Assembly: GCA_019828595.1 (NCBI GenBank)
Contig: JAHQRK010000005.1
Coordinates: 2,232,001-2,296,000, forward strand
Source of the DNA: Aphanomyces cochlioides
Taxonomy: Eukaryota; Oomycota; Saprolegniomycetes; Saprolegniales; Verrucalvaceae
Reading direction: 5' to 3'
Length of the DNA: 64,000 nt
In this document: piece by piece, positions 1 through 10,427 of the stretch
Layout: every line of letters starts with the position of its first letter
How positions within the stretch are numbered: the first letter of the stretch is position 1
Made by a program: the position numbers and the translations under genes
The notes under the pieces: generated by a model
The model's database searches: none
The model's input: only the letters and a program-made list of their open reading frames with translations
What the model was told of the DNA's origin: nothing

Positions 1-1
1 G

Positions 2-658
2 GATGCGCTTGAAAGCGAACTTCGAGAGAAGACAACAGACCCGCATGAAGGATTGCGAAAGTGTGAAGCCATGTGGCCGATCCAGCAAATCAATTGGCAA
101 CGAAGTCGATATGTGTACGACATGTACTACAAGTACATGAAGATCAGCAAAGAAGTATACGATTATTGCTTGCGCATGAAACTCGCAGATGCAAATTTGA
201 TTGCCAAGTGGAAAAAACCGGGCTACGAGCGATTATGTAGCACATTTGCCATCAACACAAAGAATTACAACTACGGAACTGTCAGTATTTGCCGCGTTCC
301 AAGGCAGCAATTGGCCGATGGCCAGCTTGTTCAAGAGCGCCATTCGGGCTGTCGTGGTTGTGCTTCAGGTCCCGGTGGATACCACAACATATTTGGCAAC
401 AAATACGGTCAATACTTAGCTGCTATTCAAATCATGCGTGAACGCCGTGGCGCTGAAGAGAGTGAAAATGTGTGGGCTCAAAATGAAGCGGACGATGTAT
501 CAGATACTGGCGAAGACGCAGATGATGCAAATGAAGATAGTGCTGAAGACGCCAACACTGCTAAAGACGAAGATGAGGAGGAAACTAAGAGCGAACCAAC
601 TGGCAGTGACAATGAGGAGGAGGAAGAAGAGCCTAAGGTAAAGAGACGAAAAACATAA
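2..658 (+). CDS. BUD31: BUD31 (G10) spliceosomal protein, 5' end outside window
   Basis: The frame is open from base 2 and lacks its N-terminus; 218 residues are visible. BUD31/G10 is a core splicing factor of the activated spliceosome. The family signature is clear: DPHEG near the start, then WPI, a long conserved helical block, NLIAKWKKPGYE, SICRVPRQQL and a terminal CRGCASG. In animal and yeast BUD31 several more cysteines sit in these motifs (LCCLRC and CTHCGC) and bind zinc; here they read LCSTFA and ERHSGC, so part of the zinc ligand set is absent. After CRGCASG the protein continues for about 100 residues, ending in a tail rich in Asp/Glu and a basic KVKRRKT terminus. Animal BUD31 stops at CRGC, so this tail is an extension. 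Confidence 0.85.
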   Translation, partial: DALESELREKTTDPHEGLRKCEAMWPIQQINWQRSRYVYDMYYKYMKISKEVYDYCLRMKLADANLIAKWKKPGYERLCSTFAINTKNYNYGTVSICRVPRQQLADGQLVQERHSGCRGCASGPGGYHNIFGNKYGQYLAAIQIMRERRGAEESENVWAQNEADDVSDTGEDADDANEDSAEDANTAKDEDEEETKSEPTGSDNEEEEEEPKVKRRKT

Positions 659-1206
659 TGCAAATGTTTCCAGATATGTCTTGAAGCGACAAAATGCAAT
701 GCCCTTTCAACAACGGAGTCACTTCCCTTGTTGATTGCTCGAGCTCGCTCGTTTTTCTTCGAGTTCATGAATATGCCGCACCATGATCAAAGCTTAATGG
801 AAGAACTGCACCAGCGACGTCGTTGGTAGACTTTGTGCTGTCAGATGTGAGCACTCTCGCTTGCGCAGTCGCTAAGTGATTCCATTGTTCATACTGACGA
901 CACGCAAAAACCATGAACCATTTTGGCGCAAAACGAAGGCATCTTCGAGACACCATGGCTAAGAGGCCAGGCTTATGTTCGCACAGAAATGTAGTGATTT
1001 AGACAAGGCACCTCCTTGCGTCAGGACGAACAGCTCAACCTGCGTGCCCTTGTCTTGAGTTGCTGGCAGGATCTGTCTAAAAATAGAATCACCAAAATCT
1101 AACGGCCAACTGGAACATGGGTTGGAGCGTTGGATTCAATTTTAGATTTGGCTTCTGGACTGGTGCAGTCGTTTCAGCCATTTCCGATTTGAGGTGGAAG
1201 CGCACG
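659..1206. other. Intergenic, BUD31 to COPI-associated gene
   Basis: Holds the BUD31 3' region and the promoter of the next gene. A 63-codon open frame on the minus strand (765-956) starts with a basic, hydrophobic stretch but resembles nothing I know; I do not call it. Confidence 0.4.
1135..1152 (+). promoter_or_regulatory. Oomycete initiator-type core promoter
   Basis: TTCAATTTTAGATTTGGC fits the oomycete initiator plus flanking element pattern (TCANTYY then ATTTYY). It lies about 55-70 nt before the ATG at 1207 and argues that an in-frame ATG at 1117 is upstream of the transcript start. Confidence 0.5.
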
Positions 1207-1803
1207 ATGAGTACAGCCACCGCGCCAGTCTCGCCGACCAAAGCGTCGTTAGCCTCACGAATCAATGATGTCAAGAAGATGGAACTTCCCAAGGTGCTTC
1301 GCTTGATGCGATTGACCAACGTTGGCTGCTCGTTGCTTCAAATCATTGCCGGGATCACTGGTCTCACGAGTATTGTTACGTTGAACATCACGGGCGGACT
1401 CGTGTCTGTCTACGTGATCATTTTCGGTTTGCTCTTCCTCTTGTTTGAATGCCGTTTGACCAGCATGGAAACCCGAATCCGACGTAACTTCGGCTTTTTG
1501 TACTCGTACAAAGGCCGTGCCGCGTTTATTTTCTTCATCGGCTTTTTGGACTTTGGCATGAGCACGACGCTTGGGATCATTGCTGGCGTCTTCATGTGCT
1601 GCAACGCCTTGCTGAACTTGTTTGTTATGTGCCAACACCCTGAGTTCAAGTCGGGACACATCAGCGCCAGCGCCGATCCCACCGCTGGCTACACGAGTGG
1701 AAATCAAGAAGCCGCGAATTACTTGAAAGCTAACCCCAACGTGGCCATGCAAGCTAGCACGTTTGCTCTTTCCTCAGTCGCGACACAAGGTCGAGCCACA
1801 TAA
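1207..1803 (+). CDS. COPI-associated / TVP15-like Golgi membrane protein
   Basis: A 198-residue protein with about four hydrophobic segments: around residues 40-60 (LLQIIAGITGLTSIV), 65-85 (VYVIIFGLLFLLFECR), 105-130 (YKGRAAFIFFIGFLDFG) and 130-150. Length, spacing and the pattern of an acidic residue after the second segment followed by YSYKGR match the COPI-associated protein family, small Golgi/endosomal membrane proteins linked to COPI vesicles. The tail is Ala/Thr/Ser rich and probably cytosolic. I chose the ATG at 1207 because an upstream in-frame ATG at 1117 would place the apparent initiator element inside the coding region. Family assignment is from pattern only. Confidence 0.7.
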   Translation: MSTATAPVSPTKASLASRINDVKKMELPKVLRLMRLTNVGCSLLQIIAGITGLTSIVTLNITGGLVSVYVIIFGLLFLLFECRLTSMETRIRRNFGFLYSYKGRAAFIFFIGFLDFGMSTTLGIIAGVFMCCNALLNLFVMCQHPEFKSGHISASADPTAGYTSGNQEAANYLKANPNVAMQASTFALSSVATQGRAT

Positions 1804-1967
1804 ACGCCTCTCATCCATTCTTTCGATATATATCTTGAAAAATCCCAGACTCAATACGATATCTGCAGTATTGATCACACTTTGTTGATTTCGTGTTGCC
1901 TTGTACTCCCCTCTTTTGAGTTTCATTGATCTCGTCCCTTTGTTCCTTGGATCTCCGCATTCATCTG

Positions 1968-2051
1968 TCCGGATAATTAATGAAGAACTTCATAACGCAT
2001 TATCCGGAAATTGGCATCAATGATTAACCGGTTGACCAAATTTATCCGGAT
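1968..2051. promoter_or_regulatory. ATCCGGAT elements upstream of VPS41
   Basis: Three copies of the CCGGA element: GTCCGGATAA near 1967, TTATCCGGAAA near 2001 and TTATCCGGAT near 2042. The nearest is about 65 nt before the VPS41 ATG. The same element recurs in many promoters of this window. Confidence 0.6.
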
Positions 2052-2113
2052 TCATTTGATTCCCGATCTTCCTCATCCCCAAGCTTGACCCAAGACAACA
2101 GGGAAGAGTCAAG

Positions 2114-5100
2114 ATGAAGATTACGGGCGACGATGGAGCAGAAAATGAACCTTTGTTGAAATATGAGCGTGTCGGAGGACATTTCCATTCCTTGTTCCGC
2201 GACGACGCGTTGAGTTGCATTGCTGGGCACATGAACTTTATTTGTGTTGGCACCTATGGAGGACACGTCCTTTTGCTCGAGTTGAATGGGCGCTACATAC
2301 GCCGGCTGCATCAACATCACAAGAAAGTACAGGAAATCAGTATCGACGAAAGTGGACAGCACATAGTGTCATGCTCTGACGATGGAACTGTTGCGGTTTA
2401 TTCGTTGCTACCCATGTCAACAGAAGATGATGTTCGAGTCGTGGTTCCAAGCTCCGGTGGTGAAGTGAATATCTACAATTTTTACAATGCGGTCTATTCT
2501 GCACAGCTTGAAGACGGCTACGCAACTAAGCGTGAGCGAACCTTTGCTTGTGGTGGCATTTCAGGTCAATTGATTTTGAACAAGAAGGGCTGGATCATCG
2601 ATAAAGAAAACACAATCCACGAAGGGGAAGGTCCTGTCCACTGCATTCGATATCATGGACAATTAATTGCTTGGGCTAACGATTGGGGCGTCAAGGTCTA
2701 CGATACATCAACAGATAGCCGTGTCACGTATATTGAACGTCCACAAAATTGTCCGCCCTTTGAGCTTTGCCGAGCGCATTTGGTGTGGCATACGCTAAGC
2801 ACTTCTGAGCTTTCTTTATTTATTGGGTGGGGTCATACTTTGAGAGTGGTGAAGATCAAGACAGCGGCAAATCCGACTTTGGAGAACGGAAAGACGAATT
2901 TTGGAACTCTTACAGCCGAAATTGTGTCGTTCGTGACATTTGACTTCTTCGTCACTGGTCTATCACCTTGGGGGGATAACGCTGTTTGTATTTTAGCCTT
3001 CCGACCACCAGGGTCAACAGTATCCACCCCATCAAGTCAAAACGCGAAGGAATCCGGTGAAGGAGTTGCAGAAGAAGTTCCCTGTCCAGAAATGCATGTC
3101 ATCGACCTCAGCGGCAAGCAACTCGCTGTGGATATTTTGCAAATGAGGGGCTATGAAAAACTGAGAGCTTCCGATTACCGTGTACAAAATTTGCTCGTCA
3201 CTCCAGACCAAAACCCAGTCATGTATTTGTGTACACCCAAGGATGTTGTTGTCTGTCGCGTCCGAGATGTGGATGATCGAGTCGCTTATGCTTTGATGAG
3301 TCGATCGTACGAAAAAGCATTGGACATTGCATTGACAGACGTGGCGGGATTGAAACGTCATGCATTAGATGAATTGGTCGAGTATTACTTGGGTGAGCTC
3401 ATACTTAGCAAACAGTATACTACCGCTGCGGACGTGTGCAGACGACTTCTTGCCCCACATTTATGGGAAAAATACATATATGTGTTTGCTCAAAAGGGTC
3501 AGCTGAGTGCGATTGGAAAATATATGCCAACTTCCAACCCAAGATTGCCCACAAGCCAGTATGAAATGGTTCTAAAGCATTTTCTTGAGACTGACCCGGC
3601 TCAATTGCTGGATGTAATTCGAAAATGGCCTAAACCTCGAGTTTTGAATCAAGTTCAAGCGAATCAAGAGGCTGCTCCTGAGTACACCGAGTCAATCTCT
3701 CTCTTTGCCCCATTATATGATCCCGTAGCATGGATTAACCAACTTGAGGTCGGTCACCTCGTCGTTGTACACTCACAGAGATTCTTGTAGATAGTTGTGA
3801 GGCGTCGAAGACTTGCCGAATCCGAGACTGACCACATGAGCATGGAAACGTCTTACCTCATGGAAGCTTTAGCAGAGCTTTACACTGCTACTGAACAATA
3901 CGAGCATGCGCTACGTATTTATTTGAGCCAGGTATTTATACCCCTCGAGTGTCTTAATTGAAATAAATTAGGGGTCCTTGTGTACAAACAAAGATCATGC
4001 GTTTAAACTTATTGTGGAACATAATCTATGGGATTCTATTCAAAACAAGGTGCATTTCCCGAAGATTTTGCAATCTGATCCTTGACTTAATAGGTTGTCA
4101 ATCTAATGATGATCGATCGCCAATCCGCCCTGCGAATGCTTGTCCATCAAATCAAATCAGATCAATTGAATATTCATGCAATCGTCAAGCAACTTGAACA
4201 CAAGCGCGACTTATTACACGAGTACAGAAACACTCTTTCGGCTTTCAACTAATTCTTGTCATTAGGTATTTGCACAATCTATTTGTGCATCGACTAACCG
4301 ATTACAATACTGAAGCTTACTCTAGCCTCCACGAAATGCAGGTTGAAGAGAACATGAAAAACGCGTCAATTAAGCTATCTTGTAGGTATCACTTTATGCC
4401 GAATTCGCTCCAAACTATCTGGTGAAATTCTTGCAAACGTGTGCATTTGTGCCATTGGAAAAGGTTTTGTAAATCATCCTACAACTCATATTGAAATCTT
4501 GCTTAGGCCTACAAATTTTGCAGTGAACGATCTCCCCCTTTATGGGATGCCATGATTTTCATTCTGGGTCGAATGGGCCAACACAAGAAGGCCCTCGATT
4601 TTATCATGACGCAATTGCAAAATGTCAAACAAGCAATTCAATTTGTCCAAGCAAGTTTTATCTGGCTTTCGGTAATTTTAAGCCTCCATCTTAGGAAAGC
4701 GACGAAGATCTGTGGGATTATTTGATCGAAATCAGTCTCACCAACAAAGAATACATTGAAGAATTGCTAGAGTACGCAGCAGAGCACAAAATTGACCCCA
4801 TCAAAGTCATTCGAAAGGTATTTGCCCAATTTGAGGAAGTCTCATCACAAGCTTTTAGATTCCTGAAAATATGGAAATTGCAGGTCTGAAAGCCAAGGTC
4901 CAGCAAATCATTGCGAATTACAAAATTCAGGTAAAGAAGCCCATGGAATTGAACACGTGTCTGACTTTTATCTCCATAGCTGAGTTTATGCCATGGATGC
5001 ACAAAAGCATTCGAGACTGATCGTGTGCATTTACTGCATCGTCTCATTACAAACAGACGAAAAGCTCGCCGAGTCACTCCACAAACGCAATGTGGCTTGT

Positions 5101-5418
5101 GCAGTTTACCACTTAAACCCGTCACGGTAATCACAGTGACGTCTCTTAAACTAGCTTATATCTTCATCACAGGCCAAGGACACCAACCATTTTTGCATTT
5201 TCGAGTGCGGTCATACGTACCACTTGGCGTGCTTAGAAGAGAAAAGCATGCTATGGAAACATACCGACGACGCGCTGACGCAGTTGGGATGCTTTTTGTG
5301 CGATCACTCGTCGGCCAATCGTTTCAACCAACACGAGGCTCTTCAGTCCATCTCGAAGGGGCTCACGGAAGAGCAGCTAGAACTTGCCCGTATTGCAATC
5401 GGCCAAAAGAGTGCTTGA
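2114..5418 (+). CDS. VPS41: Vacuolar protein sorting 41 (HOPS subunit), 11 exons
   Basis: Exons read from splice signals: 2114-3748, 3791-3931, 3972-4049, 4094-4221, 4266-4341, 4386-4463, 4507-4650, 4695-4817, 4859-4930, 4980-5126, 5173-5418. All join in one frame. VPS41 is a subunit of the HOPS tether that fuses late endosomes and vacuoles. The N-terminal half is a WD-type beta-propeller (GTYGGHVLLLE, SCSDDGTVAVY). The middle holds clathrin-heavy-chain-like helical repeats (LYAEFAPNYLVKFLQ). The C-terminus is a RING-like zinc finger: CHGC, QCGLC, FCIFECGHTYH, C, CFLC. Ten introns of 40-49 nt are unusually many for this window. The intron 4651-4694 has a GC donor (GCAAGT) and TTAG acceptor. 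Three ATCCGGAT elements precede the gene. Confidence 0.92.
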
Positions 5419-5535
5419 GGAGAGAAATTATTGTTCAAGTTGAATGGAAGATAGAATCACAACTCAGTATCATTGTGACTCGATTGTGCCAATTGGCAGC
5501 AGCAACCAATTCATGAGAAAAATCGAACATGAAAT

Positions 5536-6078
5536 TTAAAACTTAACTTCCTTCAAGCCCCACTTGATGTACAAAAAGGTAGGGGTGGTGTCACCATCCT
5601 TGTAGTACGAGAAGGCCATACCGGCTTCAGTGTCCATAGAACGGAACATGTAATATTGGAGATCATCGTACAAGGCAACAAGAGCCTTTACGATTTCTTG
5701 GGCATCGCTCTTGAAAGCTTCAAGCTTTTCATCGCTGGCATTAGTCGACTTCAAGTGCTTCATGATCTTGCGGAAGTACGACTTCAAGTAGGTCTTCAAG
5801 TCGGCCTTCGAGTTGAAACCAGTTTCAGTGTAGCCAAAACCGACAGATTCATCAATGATGTTGTTGACAGTTTCGACAGAGTCGTCGACTTCTTCTTCAG
5901 CACCGCCGAAAGCATCACCGCAACCGACATCGACGTTCACTCCGCCCTTGGTCACAGTCTTGGAGCCGACTTCGAGCATACCTGGGATAGGGTTGCCTTC
6001 CTTATCCTTGGCATCAACGACTTTGTGACTGTCCGAGACGACTTCGTCATCGGTGAAAATATCCATCCAGACCAACAT
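5536..6078 (-). CDS. TPT1: Translationally controlled tumour protein (TCTP)
   Basis: A single-exon gene of 180 residues, the usual TCTP size. The family N-terminus is present (MLVWMDIFTDDEVVSDS), followed by the acidic loop, the helical hairpin (LKTYLKSYFRKIMKHLK) and the C-terminal strand block ending in FLYIKWGLKEVKF. TCTP is an abundant cytosolic, tubulin- and Ca-binding protein linked to growth control. Codon choice is strongly biased (CAA, AAG, TTG, GTC), as in the other high-expression genes here. It converges on VPS41, 117 bp away. Two CCGGA elements lie 70-110 nt upstream. Confidence 0.95.
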   Translation of the reverse strand: MLVWMDIFTDDEVVSDSHKVVDAKDKEGNPIPGMLEVGSKTVTKGGVNVDVGCGDAFGGAEEEVDDSVETVNNIIDESVGFGYTETGFNSKADLKTYLKSYFRKIMKHLKSTNASDEKLEAFKSDAQEIVKALVALYDDLQYYMFRSMDTEAGMAFSYYKDGDTTPTFLYIKWGLKEVKF

Positions 6079-6702
6079 GGTTCCTGCTTTGAAAAAGAAA
6101 AGTAAGTCGACTGCAAGGGAACCTCAAAAATGAGTGGTGGATAGTCTGTCCGGATAAAAACTCAACGAATCTCCATCTTTCCGGATATATTCCAGAAACC
6201 CCTGCACCCCTTCATTGTGAAAGGCATCATGACGATGACAATTCAACGCGGCGAGCAGCGCTAAATGGCGTTGTCAGTTTGCACTTGAGCTCTTAGCGCA
6301 TCACGATAACTTTTGAAGGCATCAGAGTCGCTAAGATGTAAAGCTGTGAGTAAGAGCTAAGTGATTTAGTGAAGATTCGAAAGGCTATGTGGCTTTCAAG
6401 GTAGGAGGCCGATGTTGGTAGGCACAAATTACCCAAGGCACCTCCCATGTGTCACATTATACCCCAACGACGCTCCTGATAAGCCCGGCGGTTTTCTTCG
6501 TCTTCAGACAGTGCAAATAATCCTTTAATCCTGGCCATTCGTAGCATACAGCACACATGTAGATTCCAGAGAAAGGAGGCACTCTGATGCAATGGCATAC
6601 TAAAATGTCAGTCGTAAGCGAGCAACGCAGACGCATTGAATTGCCTCCACCGAGTTTGTTGGTGGCTGGTTCCTCATGTTGTACTTTTACATCAGTTGAT
6701 CT
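6079..6702. promoter_or_regulatory. TCTP promoter and intergenic region with ATCCGGAT elements
   Basis: GTCCGGATAA at about 6148-6157 and TTCCGGATATA at 6179-6189 lie upstream of TCTP (minus strand). The remainder (6200-6700) is the 3' flank of the methyltransferase gene; I see no gene in it. Confidence 0.5.
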
Positions 6703-7812
6703 CTACTTGGCTGTTTGTACGACGGCTTTGTGCACACGTCTGTAGTACTGATCTAGTGTCTTGACTTGCGGCATCGCAGATAACGTGGACTTGGCCATTT
6801 GCAGCTGACGTCGCGTTCGGCCAAAACTACGACGCTGAGCTATATGGCCTTCAATCCATTCCACAACTTTATCGTGGCCTTGCTGGACGACGTGAAAGCC
6901 AGCTCGAAACATTGGATCAATTTCGATTTCTTCTTCGGGCATGCTCTCTTTAGCACGTGGTTTGGAGCACTTGCGGTAAAAATAAACTGCGTGGCCTTCG
7001 CTTGAACCAGCCATCGACGTCGTCAGGCGACCAATTTCTTCCACGTTAAAGCCATATTGCTCAACAACTTTTCGCGGGCCGTGAAAACTCACAAAGTGCT
7101 TGGATTCCTTGCTCTTGTTGAAACACTCACCGATGTGCGCCATCACAGCAGGTGGAAAGCCCACATCAAAGCTGTAAATGTGCGAAAACGGATCAAGGGT
7201 TTGCGCATTGTTGATGTCGCCCTGGGTAAATATAACAGGACGCACCTTGGATCGAATTGTGGACGTCAGCACGCTCTGGAGATTGTACAAACTGAGCTCC
7301 CACCGTTGATCTTCCAACTCAACTCCATAGGAGATGGCTACACCCGGCGTGACAGCAGCATGAAAGTTTGGTTTCCCGAGGCCACTGCCAATATCAAGAA
7401 AGACTGAGTTTTCATTGAGCTCGCAGTTTTCCACCATAAAGTCGATGATGTTGCCCATGGACTTTTTTGTGATTTCACCGTAGATGGCACCACCAGCACC
7501 ATTGCCACCAAGTGCTCCAGTTTGCTTGTGAATGATTTGGTAAACGGTCGTGACGTCGTGCTGAGCAAACGACGAGTCAATCTCCTTGCTTCGTTCGGCG
7601 CTCAATGGTTTTGCTGTCGATGGGATGCCATTTGCCTTTGCTTTCTTGCTTTTCAAGGACGATGAAGTGTTGAGTTTTCTCTTCCGTGGGCCACTTGGAG
7701 TACTTGTCTTGCCATTCGATGCAAGACCAAGCGCCTCCGCGGACTGGAGCACTTTGCTAATCAAGCTGCTTCGACGTGACGATTGAACTTGGCTTGGAGC
7801 ACTCGGCGGCAT
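6703..7812 (-). CDS. DOT1-like SAM-dependent methyltransferase
   Basis: A 369-residue protein. The first ~75 residues are Ser/Lys rich with a nuclear-localisation-like RKRK cluster. Then comes a class I methyltransferase core resembling DOT1 (histone H3K79) enzymes: IYGEITKKSM before the core, the SAM-binding loop VFLDIGSGLG, and the acidic end of the next strand in YGVELEDQR. DOT1 proteins have the same order of a YGE motif, a D-x-G-x-G loop and an E-containing strand. Later parts (HFVSFHGPRKV, AVYFYRK) fit the core's C-terminal strands. The first in-frame ATG is at 7812; the open frame runs upstream to 7866 without an ATG. Substrate is inferred only. Confidence 0.7.
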   Translation of the reverse strand: MPPSAPSQVQSSRRSSLISKVLQSAEALGLASNGKTSTPSGPRKRKLNTSSSLKSKKAKANGIPSTAKPLSAERSKEIDSSFAQHDVTTVYQIIHKQTGALGGNGAGGAIYGEITKKSMGNIIDFMVENCELNENSVFLDIGSGLGKPNFHAAVTPGVAISYGVELEDQRWELSLYNLQSVLTSTIRSKVRPVIFTQGDINNAQTLDPFSHIYSFDVGFPPAVMAHIGECFNKSKESKHFVSFHGPRKVVEQYGFNVEEIGRLTTSMAGSSEGHAVYFYRKCSKPRAKESMPEEEIEIDPMFRAGFHVVQQGHDKVVEWIEGHIAQRRSFGRTRRQLQMAKSTLSAMPQVKTLDQYYRRVHKAVVQTAK

Positions 7813-8657
7813 GTCCTTGATGGCCGTCGTCGTCTTTCGTGCCCAAAGCCACCACTTTCCCTCCAAATTTGGATTTACAAAATGACCGGATAAATCTGGC
7901 GGGTTATTCGGATAAGAAATTAATCACAATAAGAAAACCAGTTGGCGATTTTCTCAATTTATGTATCAAAATAAAGATTTTGTATCATATTATAATACCA
8001 GAGTATCATTTATAAACATTAGTCTCATATCGACGAGCATGTCAAGGAGCTTTGGAAAGTTATACCATGGCATTGACGTAACGTGGCCATTTCAGGCAGA
8101 CATTCGCACGGTGGCAGCTTTTTGCCCTCAAGCCAATATCAGCGAGATGAATACAGGATATTGCTACAAGCTTATCCCACCGTTGCGCTGTCAAGAGCTT
8201 GCAGTTGACTTAGACGTGAATAAGTACAAGCCTCTGTTTATCACCACACTTTAATGGAAGATGGCACGAGCCTATTGCACGTTCGTATCCTTTTTGGCCG
8301 TGAGCGATCAACTCCAAGTGTTTTCGCGCAGCTTGATGTCTTCCTGTGATGTAAATGTGGACTGGAGATGCAGATGTAAATCGCGATTCACACTAGAGCT
8401 TGTTTTTCGAAGTGAACGACTGGTTTGATTGCAATTCAAACTGGTTGATGTAACGTTAGCCCTCGAGAAAATCTTGCGTCTTTGTACATTTTTGCCTTGA
8501 GCATGAGAATCTACCACGTCGATCCGGTGGAAAATATCACTTTTCAGTAAAGAATCATTTTTGTGCTTTCATATTTTAATGTAGAGAAATGAATAAATCC
8601 GACCAGAAATCGAATTATTTCTCGTGTGTGGTGACGTGTCTCCCAACCAGGTCGGGA
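7813..8657. other. Intergenic; ATCCGGAT elements near the methyltransferase gene
   Basis: ACCGGATAA at 7885-7893 and TTATTCGGATAAG at 7904-7916 serve the methyltransferase promoter. The rest is AT-rich with two weak frames (plus 8040-8254, 71 codons; minus 8308-8517) of no recognised family. Either could be a relic. Confidence 0.4.
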
Positions 8658-8674
8658 CTTCATTCTACGTTTCG
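8658..8674 (+). promoter_or_regulatory. Initiator-type core promoter of SEC61B
   Basis: CTTCATTCTACGTTTCG matches the oomycete initiator pattern 21-37 nt before the start codon at 8695. Confidence 0.5.
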
Positions 8675-8694
8675 AGAGCGTGTGATCAATTGTA

Positions 8695-9075
8695 ATGGTA
8701 AGTCGACTCTTGGCCTCTGATTAGCGTGCTGTGGAACGGTCAATTTACAGCTTATGTAGGCTCGTACAGCTGGAGACGCTTCACCGAGTCAAGGAGCTGC
8801 TGCTCCCCCTTCTGGTGGTGCTGCTGCCCTTCGAAAGTACGTTGTATCTCTGAGGGAGAAATCATGTGCTGACTGCTTTGTGTAGCCGACGACCTGCCGC
8901 TGGTAAGAGTGCCAACAATGGACGTGGCATGGGTGGCAGTTCTGCTGGTGTCCTTCGCTTTTACACGGACGATGCCCCTGGCCTCAAGATTGGACCGACA
9001 ACTGTGCTTGTGTTGTGCTTGATGTTTGTCGGCTTTGTGGTCTTGCTCCATGTGTGGGGCAAGTTCCGCGGTTAA
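8695..9075 (+). CDS. SEC61B: SEC61 beta subunit, three exons, ATG-only first exon
   Basis: Exons 8695-8697, 8760-8836 and 8886-9075 give 89 residues. The first coding exon is the ATG alone, followed directly by GTAAGT; the 62-nt intron ends in TGTAG. SEC61 beta is the tail-anchored small subunit of the ER translocon. The Ala/Ser/Gly/Pro-rich start, the conserved VLRFYTDDAPGLKIGPTTVL motif and the C-terminal membrane helix (LVLCLMFVGFVVLLHVWGKF) are decisive. Total length is typical for the family. Confidence 0.95.
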
Positions 9076-9467
9076 ATATCGTGTATATATAGCGACAGCA
9101 GCAGCAGCGTTTAGGATAACATTGAACAAGGGCCTTCACAGGCTTCTTTATCACTAGATATCTTTACAAAAGTCCACTTACATGGCGTATATCCCACAAC
9201 TATCTAACTATCAGCATGAAGATAGCCACAGCATTACTTGTAGAAAGGATATAATTCGATACATTTATTCGTCTTGCTATAAGGTTATCTCCATGTTCGC
9301 AGTTGGAGTTGCGCGCAGCGCGCAGTGGAACTTCCCAGTTCCACAAAATATAAAAATCTAATTGGTTGAAATTAAATTATTTATTATTGTTTTCTTTTTT
9401 TAATTGGATAAAATATTGTAATAATTCGAATTTTAGCGAATGATAATTAAAATTGAGGGTGGCGGAG
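9076..9467. other. Intergenic SEC61B-SF3B5
   Basis: AT-rich spacer between two plus-strand genes. A GC-rich dyad, TGCGCGCAGCGCGCA, lies near 9311-9325. No gene seen. Confidence 0.4.
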
Positions 9468-9483
9468 GATCATTTCCAAATAT
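9468..9483 (+). promoter_or_regulatory. Initiator-type core promoter of SF3B5
   Basis: GATCATTTCCAAATAT, 16-31 nt before the ATG at 9499, fits the oomycete initiator plus flanking element. Confidence 0.5.
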
Positions 9484-9498
9484 CCGACGCCGGAGGAC

Positions 9499-9896
9499 AT
9501 GGTACGCTGGGAAAGGACATGATGGACGACGATTGAACTGGACGAATAGGCCGCAGATCGGTTCAACATCAATCGCCAATGGGAGCATCTTCAGTCCAAA
9601 TATGTCGGTACGGGGCACGCGGATACGTCGAAATTGTACGGCTAGTGGTTTCTTTCGTGGATTTGATCACCTTTGTCTAGTGAATGGGCTGTCAACCAAC
9701 ATCGAGATACATTGGCGTCACATATCGGTCACAGCGATATGCTTGCGTACTTTGCCGTGGCGGAGAACGAATCGATTGGACGTGTGCGATTCAATATGCT
9801 CGAGGTGCGCTCAATTGCAAAGTAAACGATTGAATGCTTGCGGTGTAGAAAATGCTTCAACCCTGCGGCCCACCACCGAAAAAACAGGATGGATAA
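9499..9896 (+). CDS. SF3B5: Splicing factor 3B subunit 5 (SF3b10), four exons, ATG-only first exon
   Basis: No single open frame shows this gene; it appears when four exons are joined: 9499-9501, 9550-9635, 9681-9804, 9849-9896. The product has 86 residues, the family's usual length. Recognised by WEHLQSKYVGTGHADTSKFE, WAVNQHRD, the FAVAENESIGRVRFNMLE block and the KMLQPCGPP terminus. SF3B5 is a small subunit of the U2 snRNP SF3b complex. All three introns are GT-AG and 44-48 nt long. As in SEC61B, the first coding exon is ATG alone, followed by GTACGC. Confidence 0.95.
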
Positions 9897-9935
9897 CAAA
9901 TATGTGACGTGTTCTAACACGCTACGATATATCTA

Positions 9936-10220
9936 TCAAGTGTCGAGTGTGTTAAAGGGAACGTAGCGGTAACTAAGCGGCGGTCGGTGGATTTGAGGCT
10001 CACAAGAGTGAAAGCTTGATACGGACGAACGAACGGTCATTTGGTCGTCTTGCAGCAAGCGTTGCTGTTGTGTTACAATTGCATGAAGCTGCTTGAGCAA
10101 TGTGCATTTCTGAACCAAAAGGTTTTGCTCCGATTTAGTGTGCTATCAAAGGAAAGTTGTTCGAGAACACAAAGAGGCCTATTTTACCGCGAGGACGTTG
10201 GCATTCGTCAGTGTTTTCAT
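9936..10220 (-). CDS. Small hypothetical coiled-coil protein, two exons
   Basis: Exon 1 10188-10220 and exon 2 9936-10142 on the minus strand join in frame across a 45-nt intron (GTAAAAT...GATAG) to give 79 residues. A Leu/Gln-rich helix (NLLVQKCTLLKQLHAIVTQQ) is followed by a polar tail. I do not recognise the family. It converges on SF3B5 with a 39-bp gap, typical gene spacing here. The intron size and the frame kept through the join are the main support. Confidence 0.4.
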
Positions 10221-10427
10221 CGTCGACTTGTGTTGGTGAGGTGTCTTGTGTAGTTTCTGTGTCATGTAGGACAAAAATGCCTACCAGGCAAATGATTTCT
10301 CCATATTGAAAGGATGGTAAAAATTACCGCCTCTTGTACAGGCGTACGATTCAAGCGGCAAGCTGGCATGTGCGTCTGTTGGTTCGACGTCTCTAAGCGA
10401 GAAGTCGCGTCATCAAAACGCTAAATC

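Noticed and set aside
1117..1206. N-terminal extension of the COPI-associated protein from an upstream ATG
   Set aside because: It overlaps the apparent initiator element and its residues do not fit the family.
9440..9907. 155-codon plus-strand frame over SF3B5
   Set aside because: Reads the wrong frame through the SF3B5 exons and introns.
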